Of a stretch of DNA of 64,000 nt, positions 38,698 through 49,907 are shown in pieces. The translations under genes were made by a program, and so were the position numbers. Source of the DNA: Nocardia ninae NBRC 108245. Lineage in GTDB: Bacteria; Actinomycetota; Actinomycetes; Mycobacteriales; Mycobacteriaceae. The stretch is taken from assembly GCF_007990755.1 (NCBI RefSeq), contig NZ_BJXA01000006.1, forward strand, positions 62,001-126,000, written 5' to 3'. Each line of letters opens with the position of its first letter. Position 1 is the first letter of the stretch. The notes under the pieces are model-generated. The model did no database searches, was not told where the DNA came from, and saw nothing but the letters and a program-made list of their open reading frames with translations.

Positions 38698-39818
38698 TGC
38701 GAGTACTTGCCGCGATGAGCGGTGGTGTTGATTCGGCGGTAGCGGCGGCACGTGCTGTCGACGCTGGTCACGAGGTGGTAGGCGTGCATCTGGCGCTGTC
38801 CGCGTCGCCGGGGACGTTGCGGACCGGGTCGCGTGGCTGTTGCTCGAAGGAGGACGCGGGCGACGCCCGGCGGGCCGCCGATGTGCTCGGCATCCCGTTC
38901 TACGTCTGGGATTTCGCCGATCGCTTCAAGGAAGACGTGATCGACGATTTCGTCGCCGCCTACGCGGCCGGTGAGACGCCGAACCCGTGCCTGCGCTGCA
39001 ACGAGAAGATCAAGTTCTCCGCCCTCGCCGACCGCGCCCGCGCACTCGGCTTCGACGCCGTGGTCACCGGTCATTACGCGCGACTCGACGACGGCGTGCT
39101 GCGCCGGGCCGTCGACGCCGACAAGGACCAGTCCTACGTGCTCGCCGTGCTGAACGCCGAGCAGCTCTCCCGCGCTATGTTCCCGGTCGGCGACACCCCG
39201 AAGCCGCGGATTCGCGAGGAGGCCGCCGAGCGCGGGCTGGCCGTCGCGAACAAGCCGGACAGCCACGACATCTGCTTCATCCCGTCCGGCGACACCCAGG
39301 CGTTCCTCGGCGCGAAGATCGGCATCCGGCCGGGTGCGGTGGTGGATGCCGATGGTCAGAAGCTCGCGGATCACGAAGGCGTGCACGGGTTCACGATCGG
39401 TCAGCGCAAGGGGCTCGGGCTGCCCGGGCCCGCCGCTGACGGCAAGCCGCGCTACGTGACCGGGATCGATCCCGACTCCGGCACCGTCCGGGTCGGCTCG
39501 GTCGAGGACCTGCAGGTGTGGACCGTTACGGCGGAGCGCGCCATCTGGACCTCCGGCGCCGCGCCGGACGGGCCGATCGAGTGTGTCGCGCAGGTGCGCG
39601 CGCACGGCGGCACCGCTCCCGCGATCGCCGAGGCGGTCGGCGACGGGCTCTCGGTTCGCCTGCGCGAACCGCTGACCGGCGTCGCCCGCGGCCAGGCGGT
39701 CGTGCTGTATCGCCCGGATCCGTTGGGGGACGAGGTGATCGGCAGCGGAACCATCTCCGGTACCGGCGGCGTCGACAGCACTCCGGTGGGCAGCGACGCG
39801 GGTTCCGCCACGCGGTGA
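38697..39818 (+). CDS. mnmA: tRNA-specific 2-thiouridylase
   Basis: Adds sulfur to U34 of Lys, Glu and Gln tRNAs using persulfide supplied by IscS. The 373-residue protein has the PP-loop [11 protein letters not shown], the first catalytic cysteine in [12 protein letters not shown], the second in SHDICFIP, and the C-terminal beta-barrel. ATG 38697 overlaps the iscS stop and is six bases from GGAGG (38686-38690). Confidence 0.95.
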   Translation: MRVLAAMSGGVDSAVAAARAVDAGHEVVGVHLALSASPGTLRTGSRGCCSKEDAGDARRAADVLGIPFYVWDFADRFKEDVIDDFVAAYAAGETPNPCLRCNEKIKFSALADRARALGFDAVVTGHYARLDDGVLRRAVDADKDQSYVLAVLNAEQLSRAMFPVGDTPKPRIREEAAERGLAVANKPDSHDICFIPSGDTQAFLGAKIGIRPGAVVDADGQKLADHEGVHGFTIGQRKGLGLPGPAADGKPRYVTGIDPDSGTVRVGSVEDLQVWTVTAERAIWTSGAAPDGPIECVAQVRAHGGTAPAIAEAVGDGLSVRLREPLTGVARGQAVVLYRPDPLGDEVIGSGTISGTGGVDSTPVGSDAGSATR

Positions 39819-39925
39819 GCCGCGCCGGTGTACCGGTGTGGGAGGGTGAGCCGGACCGATTCGGTCCGGACGCGGTGATCCGGGTCGGATTCCGCCGGCT
39901 CGGCGAATCTGCCTGGTGCGCATAG
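39815..39925 (+). CDS. Possible 36-residue small ORF coupled to mnmA
   Basis: GTG 39815 overlaps the mnmA stop in a GTGA arrangement typical of coupled genes. The product ([18 protein letters not shown]..., ending AWCA) has normal high-GC third positions (about 27 of 36) but no recognisable family. It may be a real small protein or chance. Confidence 0.3.
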   Translation: MSRAGVPVWEGEPDRFGPDAVIRVGFRRLGESAWCA

Positions 39926-39985
39926 TGGTCAGCGCGCATCCGGGCAGTTGGTGCGCACGACGATCGACCAACGGAGCGGACTACG

Positions 39986-43322
<3,337 letters not shown>

Positions 43323-43371
43323 GCGAGCCAACGGTTTTCGGTGATCGATGTGTGCGGTCGATAGTGAGGGC

Positions 43372-43421
43372 TTGACCTGAACCTCACTTCAGGTATGAGG
43401 ATTGAGCGGTAGGTAACTACC
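43372..43421 (+). promoter_or_regulatory. MerR/SoxR-type promoter-operator upstream of the SDR-QueA-like operon
   Basis: A -35 box TTGACC (43372-43377) overlaps the dyad ACCTGAA-CCTCAC-TTCAGGT (43375-43394), followed by -10 candidates TATGAG (43394) or GAGGAT (43397-43402, 19-bp spacing). A dyad lying between a TTGACC box and an over-spaced -10 is the hallmark of MerR-family activated promoters; the arms follow the CCT-N-AA...TT-N-AGG pattern of SoxR sites. A second dyad GGTAG-GTAA-CTACC (43408-43421) precedes AGGAGG. Confidence 0.6.
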
Positions 43422-43432
43422 AGGAGGTTCTC

Positions 43433-44128
43433 ATGGCTCGTTCCACCGCACTGGTCACCGGCGCGTCCGCCGGGTTCGGGCTGGCGCTCACTCGCGCACT
43501 CGTCGAACGCGGGTGGCGCGTGATCGGCACCGCCCGGCGGACCGATCGGTTGGCGCGGGTCTCCGAGGAGCTCGGCGCCGCATTCATCGCGGTCCCCGGT
43601 GACGTGACCGACCCGGCGCACCGGTCGCTGCTGGCCGAAACGGTAAGCGGCCCCGGGGAACTCGCGTTGGTCGTGAACAATGCGAGCAGACTCGGGCCGA
43701 GCCCGCTCGGCAAGCTCGCCGACTATCCGCTCGATGAGCTAGAACTGGTGTACCGGACCAACGTCCTCGCCCCGCTGGCGATTCTGCAATTCGCCTTGCC
43801 GCTGCTGACGCCGGGTGCCGGCGTGGTCAACATCAGCTCCGACGCCGCCGTCGAGCCGTACCCCGCGTGGGGCGGCTACGGTTCGTCGAAGGCCGCGCTC
43901 GATCAGCTGACCGCGATTCTGGGTGCAGAGCATCCGGAGCTGTCGGTCTATGCCTTCGACCCGGGCGATATGCGCACCGAGATGCATCAGGCGGCGTTCC
44001 CCGGTGACGACATCTCGGACCGTCCTGAACCCGGCACGGTGGTGCCCGCGCTGCTGCGGCTGCTGGCGGAGAAGCCCAAGAACGGACGGTATGCCGCCGC
44101 CGATTTCGCGGTCGGACGCCCGTCATGA
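43433..44128 (+). CDS. Short-chain dehydrogenase/reductase
   Basis: A 231-residue classical SDR: cofactor motif VTGASAGFGLAL (TGxxxGxG), TARRTDRL suggesting NADP preference, VVNNAS, catalytic Ser in NISSDA and YGSSK as the YxxxK pair. ATG 43433 follows AGGAGG. Its stop overlaps the ATG of the QueA-like gene by four bases, so they form an operon behind a MerR-type promoter. The substrate is unknown. No counterpart is known to me in the M. tuberculosis block. Confidence 0.88.
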   Translation: MARSTALVTGASAGFGLALTRALVERGWRVIGTARRTDRLARVSEELGAAFIAVPGDVTDPAHRSLLAETVSGPGELALVVNNASRLGPSPLGKLADYPLDELELVYRTNVLAPLAILQFALPLLTPGAGVVNISSDAAVEPYPAWGGYGSSKAALDQLTAILGAEHPELSVYAFDPGDMRTEMHQAAFPGDDISDRPEPGTVVPALLRLLAEKPKNGRYAAADFAVGRPS

Positions 44129-45156
44129 CGGTCACGCTGGCGCAGCCGTCCTTCGTCCTGCCACCCGAACGCAATGCGGTCGCCCCGCCGGAGGCGCGCG
44201 GGCTGGCAAGGGACGGGGTTCGGCTGCTCGTGGCGGGAGATAGCTTGACCCACGCGCGTTTTTGTGAGCTGCCGCAGCATCTGACACCAGGCGACCTCGT
44301 GGTGGTGAACAATTCGGCGACCCTCGCGGCGGCAATCGACGGGCGGATGGACAGCGGGCCGATCGCTGTGCATTTCGCGACGTGGCTGGACGACGGTGGT
44401 TGGGTGGTCGAGCTCCGCACCACTGCACGCACTCCCGTTCCCGCAGAAGAGCTTTCGGCAGGTATGCGGATTCAGCTGCCGGAGGGGGCGCACGCGACGC
44501 TGCGCGAACCGTGGCTGGCCGGTGCCCGCCGCCTGTGGATCGCCGATGTCACCACTGATCCGCGCCGCCTACTGGACGTCTACGGCTACCCGATCACCTA
44601 TTCCTATGTGCCGCAACGATGGTCCGCTTCCTACTACTCAACCGTCTTCGGCCGCATCCTAGGAAGCGCGGAAATGCCCAGCGCCGCAAGACCGTTCACT
44701 GAACACTTGGTGCTGGACCTGATTGCCGCGGGCATCGGGATCGCGCCGATCACGTTGCATACCGGGGTGTCCTCGCCCGAAGCGGGTGAACCCCCGAGCC
44801 CGGAACGTTTCGCCGTCCCGGATGCGACCGCCCGCACAGTGAACGACACCAAAGCCGCCGGCGGCCGCGTCATCGCGGTCGGCACCACGGTTACCCGAGC
44901 CCTGGAAACCGCTGCCGACCCGTCGGGCCGAGTTCATCCGGCGCACGGGTGGACCGAACTGGTCCTCGGCGAAGATCGCCCGGCCCGCGTGGTCGACGGC
45001 CTGATCACCGGCTGGCACGCACCCGGCGCCTCACATTTGGATTTGCTGGTCGCAGTGGCAGGGGAGACCACCGTCCACGCGGCTTACTCGGTGGCGTTGG
45101 ACACCGGATACCTCTGGCACGAATTCGGCGACAGTGCCTTGCTGCTGCGCGGCTGA
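44125..45156 (+). CDS. QueA-like protein (SAM:tRNA ribosyltransferase-isomerase family)
   Basis: A 343-residue member of the QueA family, which in queuosine synthesis transfers and isomerises the ribosyl group of SAM onto preQ1-tRNA. Family pieces are THARFCELPQHLTPGDLVVVNNS near the start (split here: THARFCELPQHL then TPGDLVVVNNS), YGYPITYSYVP, ITLHTGVSSP and VIAVGTTVTRALE. It differs from E. coli QueA in the middle and is coupled to an SDR rather than to Tgt. No other queuosine gene is present in the window, so its substrate may not be preQ1-tRNA. Confidence 0.82.
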   Translation: MTVTLAQPSFVLPPERNAVAPPEARGLARDGVRLLVAGDSLTHARFCELPQHLTPGDLVVVNNSATLAAAIDGRMDSGPIAVHFATWLDDGGWVVELRTTARTPVPAEELSAGMRIQLPEGAHATLREPWLAGARRLWIADVTTDPRRLLDVYGYPITYSYVPQRWSASYYSTVFGRILGSAEMPSAARPFTEHLVLDLIAAGIGIAPITLHTGVSSPEAGEPPSPERFAVPDATARTVNDTKAAGGRVIAVGTTVTRALETAADPSGRVHPAHGWTELVLGEDRPARVVDGLITGWHAPGASHLDLLVAVAGETTVHAAYSVALDTGYLWHEFGDSALLLRG

Positions 45157-45183
45157 GCTGCGCGGAAGGCTGTGCCGGCTAAC

Positions 45184-45531
45184 TCAGTTCGGGGTGACCG
45201 AGACGGTGGCGCTCTGCTGGCCGGCGATCTCGAATCGCCCGCAGCGCCCGTTGCTCAGTTCGAGCCGCTGGGTGACGGTCTTCTTCCTGGCGTTCAGGTA
45301 GGTGGCCTCGGCGACCACGTCGGCGCCCGCCATCGAGCACACCTTCGCGACCGTCTGCTCGCTATAGCTCGCGCTGCCCGTCTGGCACGAGGGCTCGCTG
45401 TTGGAGAAGAAGATGCGAGCGGAGCCGTCGGCGCACGTCTCGGCGGCGGCCTGTGGCGCGATGACCACGATCGACCCCAAGGCGATGGCGGCGGCGACGG
45501 AGCTTCGGACTGCAATACGACGAACCGTCAT
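45184..45531 (-). CDS. Small secreted four-cysteine protein
   Basis: A 115-residue protein with a twin-Arg-containing but ordinary signal peptide (TVRRIAVRSSVAAAIALGS, cleavage after AQAAA or nearby). The mature part of about 85 residues has four Cys (33, 49, 65, 97), enough for two disulfides. No family was recognised. It is convergent with the QueA-like gene and divergent from the AAA ATPase across 227 bp that shows no clear signal. Confidence 0.7.
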   Translation of the reverse strand: MTVRRIAVRSSVAAAIALGSIVVIAPQAAAETCADGSARIFFSNSEPSCQTGSASYSEQTVAKVCSMAGADVVAEATYLNARKKTVTQRLELSNGRCGRFEIAGQQSATVSVTPN

Positions 45532-45758
45532 ACCTATCGTTACCCATCAGTTTCGAACGTTTCCAGCAATAACGGCACACGAACAAGTCGTGGCGCCCAG
45601 CATGCTAACCCGTAACCAGCGTCTTTGTCGGGCGATCGGCGGGCAGCACCGGCCGACGCTCGCGCTATACGCATTCGCTATGAATTGTTTCCGACCTGTT
45701 CGGCGCGCGGATAAGCCCTGCCGTCGCGGCGTGGCGGCCGGGACGAAAGGATGGCGGG

Positions 45759-47003
45759 ATGCTGCGCAGTTTTCAGGTGACGAATCACAGATCGCTGGCC
45801 GAGGGGCAGGAACTACGGCTGACGAAGGGGAGTGGGCCGGTGGCCGTGCCGGTGACCGCGATCCACGGTGCCGCCGCGGCGGGAAAGACGAACCTGATCG
45901 ACGCGCTCGCGCAGATGCGCGACGCCGTGCTGCATTCGGTCACCGGCTGGGATCCCTACGCCGGACCGGTCCGCGCACCGCACCTCGGATTCCCGGACCG
46001 CCCTTCGGAATTCGTCGTCGGGTTCGTGGCCGAGGGCGTGCCCTACACCTACGGTTTCCGGCTCGACAACGCCGACGTCACCGCCGAGTGGCTGTACACC
46101 CAGCCGCGCTCGCGTAAGCGAATCGTGTTCGAGCGCAACGGCGAACAGATAAAGATCGGTCCGATGTTCGAAGCTGCGCGTTACGGGATCGCCGCGTTGG
46201 TGCCGCTCGTACGCCCGAATGCCTTGCTGCTCAGCCTCGCAGGGCAGATGTACGCCGACGCGTTGGTGCCCGCCTACCGCTGGTTCGAATCGATGCTGGA
46301 AGTGCAGCTCGGCCCGGCCGATCCGGCCGCCATCGCGCACCGGCTCGGCAGTCATCTCTCGCGGTCGCCGGAGAACGCGGGGCGGCTGCTCCTGCTGCTG
46401 CGCACCGCGGGCCTCGGCATCACCGATCTGCTTCTCGCCGAGAACGATCCGATGTACGCCGACTATCTGCGCGAGCTGGACGCCGACATCGCCGCACTCG
46501 GCAAGCAGATCGAACTGTGCGCCACCTCGCCCGATTTCGCCGATCGGCTGTTGCAGGAGAACGGCTTCACCCCGATGCTGCTGGAACGCGAATTGACCAA
46601 TCTGAAAGCTGCCAGGGACGCGCTGTACGCACGGATGGTGGCCCGGCGCGGCGTCGGGCTCGGCCTGGTCCACGACGGCATTGCCAACCCGTTCGACATC
46701 ACCGATGAATCCACCGCGACACAGTCGCTGCTGCGTGTCCTGCCGACCATGCTCGACGCCCTCGACTCCGGCCGTGTCCTGGCCGTCGACGACATCGGCG
46801 CGCACCTGCCCGCCGAGGAGACCGACCGGCTCATCCAGCTGTTCCAGAACCCGGAAACCAATTCCCGTGGCGCCCAATTGATCTACACCACGAACAATCG
46901 TGCCCTGATCGATCGCGGCAACGGGCGGTCGTCGCGCACCCGCAGCGCGGTCTGGCAGATCCGCCGGACCGAGCACGGCACCAGCGAGCTCGCCACGGTG
47001 TAG
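45759..47003 (+). CDS. AAA-type ATPase (AAA_15/AAA_21, OLD-like)
   Basis: A 414-residue SMC/OLD-like ATPase. The N-terminus LRSFQVTNHRSLAEGQEL is typical of this group, Walker A is IHGAAAAGKTN, and the C-terminal Walker B-like segment is RVLAVDDIGAHLPAEET with Asp in place of the usual catalytic Glu, followed by the LIYTTNN sensor-like strand. The middle is helical. Relatives occur in abortive-infection and RloB-linked systems, but no nuclease partner is adjacent; the next gene encodes a small membrane protein 43 bp downstream. Function unknown. Confidence 0.8.
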   Translation: MLRSFQVTNHRSLAEGQELRLTKGSGPVAVPVTAIHGAAAAGKTNLIDALAQMRDAVLHSVTGWDPYAGPVRAPHLGFPDRPSEFVVGFVAEGVPYTYGFRLDNADVTAEWLYTQPRSRKRIVFERNGEQIKIGPMFEAARYGIAALVPLVRPNALLLSLAGQMYADALVPAYRWFESMLEVQLGPADPAAIAHRLGSHLSRSPENAGRLLLLLRTAGLGITDLLLAENDPMYADYLRELDADIAALGKQIELCATSPDFADRLLQENGFTPMLLERELTNLKAARDALYARMVARRGVGLGLVHDGIANPFDITDESTATQSLLRVLPTMLDALDSGRVLAVDDIGAHLPAEETDRLIQLFQNPETNSRGAQLIYTTNNRALIDRGNGRSSRTRSAVWQIRRTEHGTSELATV

Positions 47004-47046
47004 GCGGTGTGCCGGGTTTGCCCGCCCGGCGCAATAGCATGGGGCC

Positions 47047-47394
47047 ATGCTGGAGTTCGGAATGCTGCTGATCATGATCGTCGCCGCCGTCGGCATCGCC
47101 ATGATCTATCTGCGCGGGCGCGGCAAGATGCGCCCCGCACAGGGCGAGACGGGCACCCTCTACGTCACCGGCGTGAGCCCGCCACCCGACGGCGCCGTCG
47201 GCGAGCAATACGTGACGATCACCGGCAACCTGACCGGCCCGACAGAACCCGGCACCGTCGTCTACGGCCGGTTCGCCTGGGACGTCAACGCATGGCCGTC
47301 CATCGGCGATCTGCTCACCGTCGTCTACCCGTCGGGCAAGCCCGAACGCTGGCAGATCGCGCACCCCGGCGCCCGCCCAGGTCTCGGTTCCTGA
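47047..47394 (+). CDS. Small membrane-anchored protein of unknown function
   Basis: A 115-residue protein with one N-terminal transmembrane segment (MLEFGMLLIMIVAAVGIAMI), a basic stop-transfer (RGRGKMRP) and a soluble beta-rich domain (QYVTITGNLTGPTEPGT; GDLLTVVYPSGKPERW). No family was recognised. It follows the ATPase gene by 43 bp and may be co-transcribed. ATG 47047 was taken from the coding pattern; the ribosome site is weak. Confidence 0.65.
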   Translation: MLEFGMLLIMIVAAVGIAMIYLRGRGKMRPAQGETGTLYVTGVSPPPDGAVGEQYVTITGNLTGPTEPGTVVYGRFAWDVNAWPSIGDLLTVVYPSGKPERWQIAHPGARPGLGS

Positions 47395-47586
47395 CGCTGC
47401 GTGTCGGCGGATCGCGAGTGTCGGTCCTCAGTGTCGCGAACCCCTGCTCGAACCGGGTTCCAGCCATCGGTGCTGGTGCTGCGCGCCCATGCCGGGCAAG
47501 TCCCGAGTCTCGGTTCCCGGCTCCTCACCCGCGCCAACGGCATGTGTGACGTAGACCGTTCTACGGCGAATGGCACGATGCCGGGT

Positions 47587-48096
47587 ATGGATGCGAAGGA
47601 CACGGGATTGGTCATCCGGACGGCCGAGCCGGACGAGTACGCGGCGGTGGGCGCGCTGACCGTGGACGTCTACGTCGGCGAAGGCTTTGTGCAAGAAGGG
47701 AGTCCGTACGCGGCGGCCCTTGCGGACACCGCGCATCGCGGCGCCTCGGCGCAGATTCTGGTTGCGATTCACGCCGACCGCATCGTCGGATCGCTGACCG
47801 TCGCCCGCCCCGGCACGCCGTACGCGGAGATCGCCCGCCCCGGCGAACTCGAATTCCGGATGCTCGCGGTGTCGAAGTCGGCCCGTGGTCTCGGCGCCGG
47901 AACCGCCTTGGTACGCACCGTGATCGACATGGCCGAGGCCGAAGGCTTCCGCGCCGTCGCCCTCACCACCATGGCCGCCATGTCCGACGCCCGCCGCATC
48001 TACGACCGCTTCGGCTTCGTCCCCACCCCCGACCGTGACTGGCGCACCGAAGCAGGCGAACTCCTCAACGTCCTCCGCCTAAACCTGCAACCCTGA
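47587..48096 (+). CDS. GNAT family N-acetyltransferase
   Basis: A 169-residue acetyltransferase. Acetyl-CoA loop: SARGLGAGTAL (R-G-x-G-x-G/A); the following helix RTVIDMAEAEGF and the C-terminal strand VALTTMAAMSDARRIYDRFGF complete the GNAT fold. The acceptor is unknown. ATG 47587 fits the conserved fold start; ATG 47578 and a longer upstream frame are possible but less likely. The 190 bp before it shows no gene. Confidence 0.85.
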   Translation: MDAKDTGLVIRTAEPDEYAAVGALTVDVYVGEGFVQEGSPYAAALADTAHRGASAQILVAIHADRIVGSLTVARPGTPYAEIARPGELEFRMLAVSKSARGLGAGTALVRTVIDMAEAEGFRAVALTTMAAMSDARRIYDRFGFVPTPDRDWRTEAGELLNVLRLNLQP

Positions 48097-48097
48097 C

Positions 48098-48223
48098 GCC
48101 GAACGGGACATCACATCGTCGCTACCCACACGTCCGCGCCCCCATGTCCCGAGGTGCGCGCGCTGTGGTGCCGAACGGGACATGACGTCATCGTCACTCG
48201 CACTTCCGCGCCCTGATGTCCCG
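48098..48223. repeat. Two 72-bp tandem dyad repeats
   Basis: Two units start with GCCGAACGGGACAT at 48098 and 48170 (period exactly 72) and each contains the inverted copy ATGTCCCG at 48144 and 48216. Each unit can thus fold as a hairpin with CGGGACAT/ATGTCCCG arms. Confidence 0.65.
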
Positions 48224-48268
48224 TACGGCGCAGCATTTCCTGCGCCGGGTCGCCGCTACTCGTACTGT

Positions 48269-48470
48269 GCCGCAGCTACGTCCCATTCGCGCGTGGATTG
48301 CGTACAGGCTGAACCGATGAGTGGCGCACCACGGTGAGTGGATCTCGCGATTTGCCGCAGCCATGTGGTACTCGCGCACGCTGTTTGCCTGTGGGCTGAA
48401 CTGGTTGGTGAGTGGCACACGATGTTGAGTGCTTCCCGCGTTTCGCCGCAGCCATGTGCCACTCGCGGGA
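48269..48470. repeat. Three ~85-91-bp dyad repeats, different family
   Basis: GCCGCAGC recurs at 48269, 48354 and 48445 (periods 85 and 91), each followed by a motif ending ACTCGCG. GAGTGGCACA of the middle unit pairs with TGTGCCACTC of the last. With the preceding 72-bp pair these fill the whole 375-bp junction between the GNAT gene and the convergent ACT-domain gene; no ORF is credible there. Confidence 0.6.
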
Positions 48471-48471
48471 G

Positions 48472-49122
48472 CTACCCCAGAACGGTGGCGACGATTCCGG
48501 CGAGGTACCCGAGGCGGGCAACTTCCGAAGGGCGGAAATCCGGCCCGCCGGGGCGGCCGAGGAGCAAAACCTTGCCGGTGTTGCCGAGGGGGGCGGCGGC
48601 GAGTTTGGTGTCCATGTCGCGCCAGATCTCGGGGACCCATTCGGATTCGGGGTCGAGGATGGCGGGCTTCTCCAGCGGCATCCATGGTGCCGAACCTGCT
48701 TGTGTCTCCGGGGCACTCGGGCTGCCGACCACGCGGTAGGCGCCTTGCGGACCCATGTCGATGATGGTGCTCCAGCCGACGCGCAGCACCCGGGGCACGC
48801 CGTCGACGAGCACCTGCAGCCGGTCGTCCTTGGCGCTGGCCACCTGGTCGATGAGTTCGAGTTCGCGGTGGGTGTCGAGCACGCCGGAGTACGGACGGAT
48901 GGAGTCGACCCGCACATCGCCGATCGATTCGGCGGCGGTGATGAGGGTGTCGGGTAGCGCGCCCTGGGGCACCTCGACGACGAGGTCGTCGACGGCGAAA
49001 CCGGCGCCGCGTTCGACCACATCCAGCGAGAGAATGTCGGCGCCGACGGAGCCGAGTGCGAGCGCGAGTGCGCCGAGGCTTCCCGGTCGATCCGGAAGTT
49101 GCACGCGGAGCAGATACGACAC
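48472..49122 (-). CDS. ACT-domain protein (Rv3013-like)
   Basis: A 216-residue protein with an N-terminal ACT domain (SYLLRVQLPDRPGSLGALAL) and a second ACT-like region; the C-terminal part has the GAF-like pattern seen in Rv3013 (218 residues). ACT domains bind small ligands, usually amino acids, so a sensor or allosteric role is likely. GTG 49122 was preferred to a longer frame because GGAA precedes it and the length then matches Rv3013. Divergent from gatC, as in M. tuberculosis. Confidence 0.85.
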   Translation of the reverse strand: MSYLLRVQLPDRPGSLGALALALGSVGADILSLDVVERGAGFAVDDLVVEVPQGALPDTLITAAESIGDVRVDSIRPYSGVLDTHRELELIDQVASAKDDRLQVLVDGVPRVLRVGWSTIIDMGPQGAYRVVGSPSAPETQAGSAPWMPLEKPAILDPESEWVPEIWRDMDTKLAAAPLGNTGKVLLLGRPGGPDFRPSEVARLGYLAGIVATVLG

Positions 49123-49344
49123 GTGCGTTCCTTTCCTAAAGCGGCCGAGGCTCTGAACGAATACCCGGGTCACGCAATCCTTACACTCCCCCGCCCCAGT
49201 AATCGACTGGAAGTGCGGCCAGTGATGTACGCCACGCGGCGATTTCGTGACAATACGGCGTGTCGAGCTAGTTGGGAAACCGTGTCGTCGAATCCGGTAA
49301 TCGGATCAGCACCGTGGGAGGCCCGACCAGCCTACCGCTGGGCG

Positions 49345-49580
49345 GAGACATCGGCGGCGGGTGTCCCGCTGTCGCGATGGTCGGTCCGCCTCGATCCGAT
49401 AGGTCATATCCGATCGGATACGTCGTATCGTATTGCGTCCCTGCGACGCGATCTCGCTGGCCGAGACATGGGCGGCCGGTGTGGCCGCGCTGTCGGTGGC
49501 TAGGCTGTGGGATCGGATCAGATGTAGCCGATCGGATGCGTCGTATCCTATTGCGTCTCTGTGACGCGATCCCAACTGTT
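49345..49580. repeat. 118-bp tandem duplication upstream of gatC
   Basis: Two diverged copies run 49345-49462 and 49463-49580: GAGACAT at 49345/49463 and CCGATCGGAT at 49410/49528 are both exactly 118 bp apart. Each copy ends in a GCGTC-N5-GACGC hairpin. Copy 1 contains a perfect 14-bp palindrome TATCCGATCGGATA (49407-49420). The 485-bp gap around it (49123-49607) holds no credible gene. Confidence 0.75.
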
Positions 49581-49607
49581 GAAACCGAAGCCGAAAGGGG
49601 TCCCGCG

Positions 49608-49907
49608 GTGCCCGCCATCTCCCGTGACGAGGTAGCACACCTCGCCCGGCTGTCCCGGCTCGCGCTGTCCGAAGCCGAACTGGATCAGTTCGCCGGTCAG
49701 CTGGATTCGATCCTGAGCCACGTGCGGATCATTTCCGAGGTCGCCGCCGCCGATGTCCCGGCCACCGCGTCGCCGAACCCGACGACCAACGTGACCCGTC
49801 CCGACGTGGTCGTGCCCTGCCTGACCCCGCAGGAGGCGCTGTCCGGCGCGCCCGCGGCCGAGGAGCAGAAGTTCGTGGTTCCGCAGATCTTGGGAGAGGC
49901 CGAATGA
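49608..49907 (+). CDS. gatC: Aspartyl/glutamyl-tRNA amidotransferase subunit C
   Basis: A 99-residue subunit that clamps GatA to GatB in the tRNA-dependent amidotransferase. The N-terminus [19 protein letters not shown] and the C-terminal [11 protein letters not shown] are characteristic. GTG 49608 fits family length, preceded by GAAAGGGG. ATGA overlaps with gatA. Confidence 0.95.
   Translation: MPAISRDEVAHLARLSRLALSEAELDQFAGQLDSILSHVRIISEVAAADVPATASPNPTTNVTRPDVVVPCLTPQEALSGAPAAEEQKFVVPQILGEAE

Noticed and set aside
44125-45156. Assigning queA and a queuosine role.
   Set aside because: No other queuosine genes are seen and the operon partner is an SDR, so only family membership is stated.
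48098-48470. CRISPR-like appearance of repeated units.
   Set aside because: Unit lengths are 72 and ~88 bp with internal dyads and diverged sequence, no constant repeat with unique spacers and no cas genes.
48194-49022. Minus-strand frames of 163 and 248 codons across the repeat block and ACT-domain gene.
   Set aside because: They run through non-coding repeats and overlap the clear ACT-domain frame.
49268-49618. Minus- and plus-strand frames across the 118-bp duplication.
   Set aside because: Repeat-derived and without start signals; the region reads as regulatory DNA.
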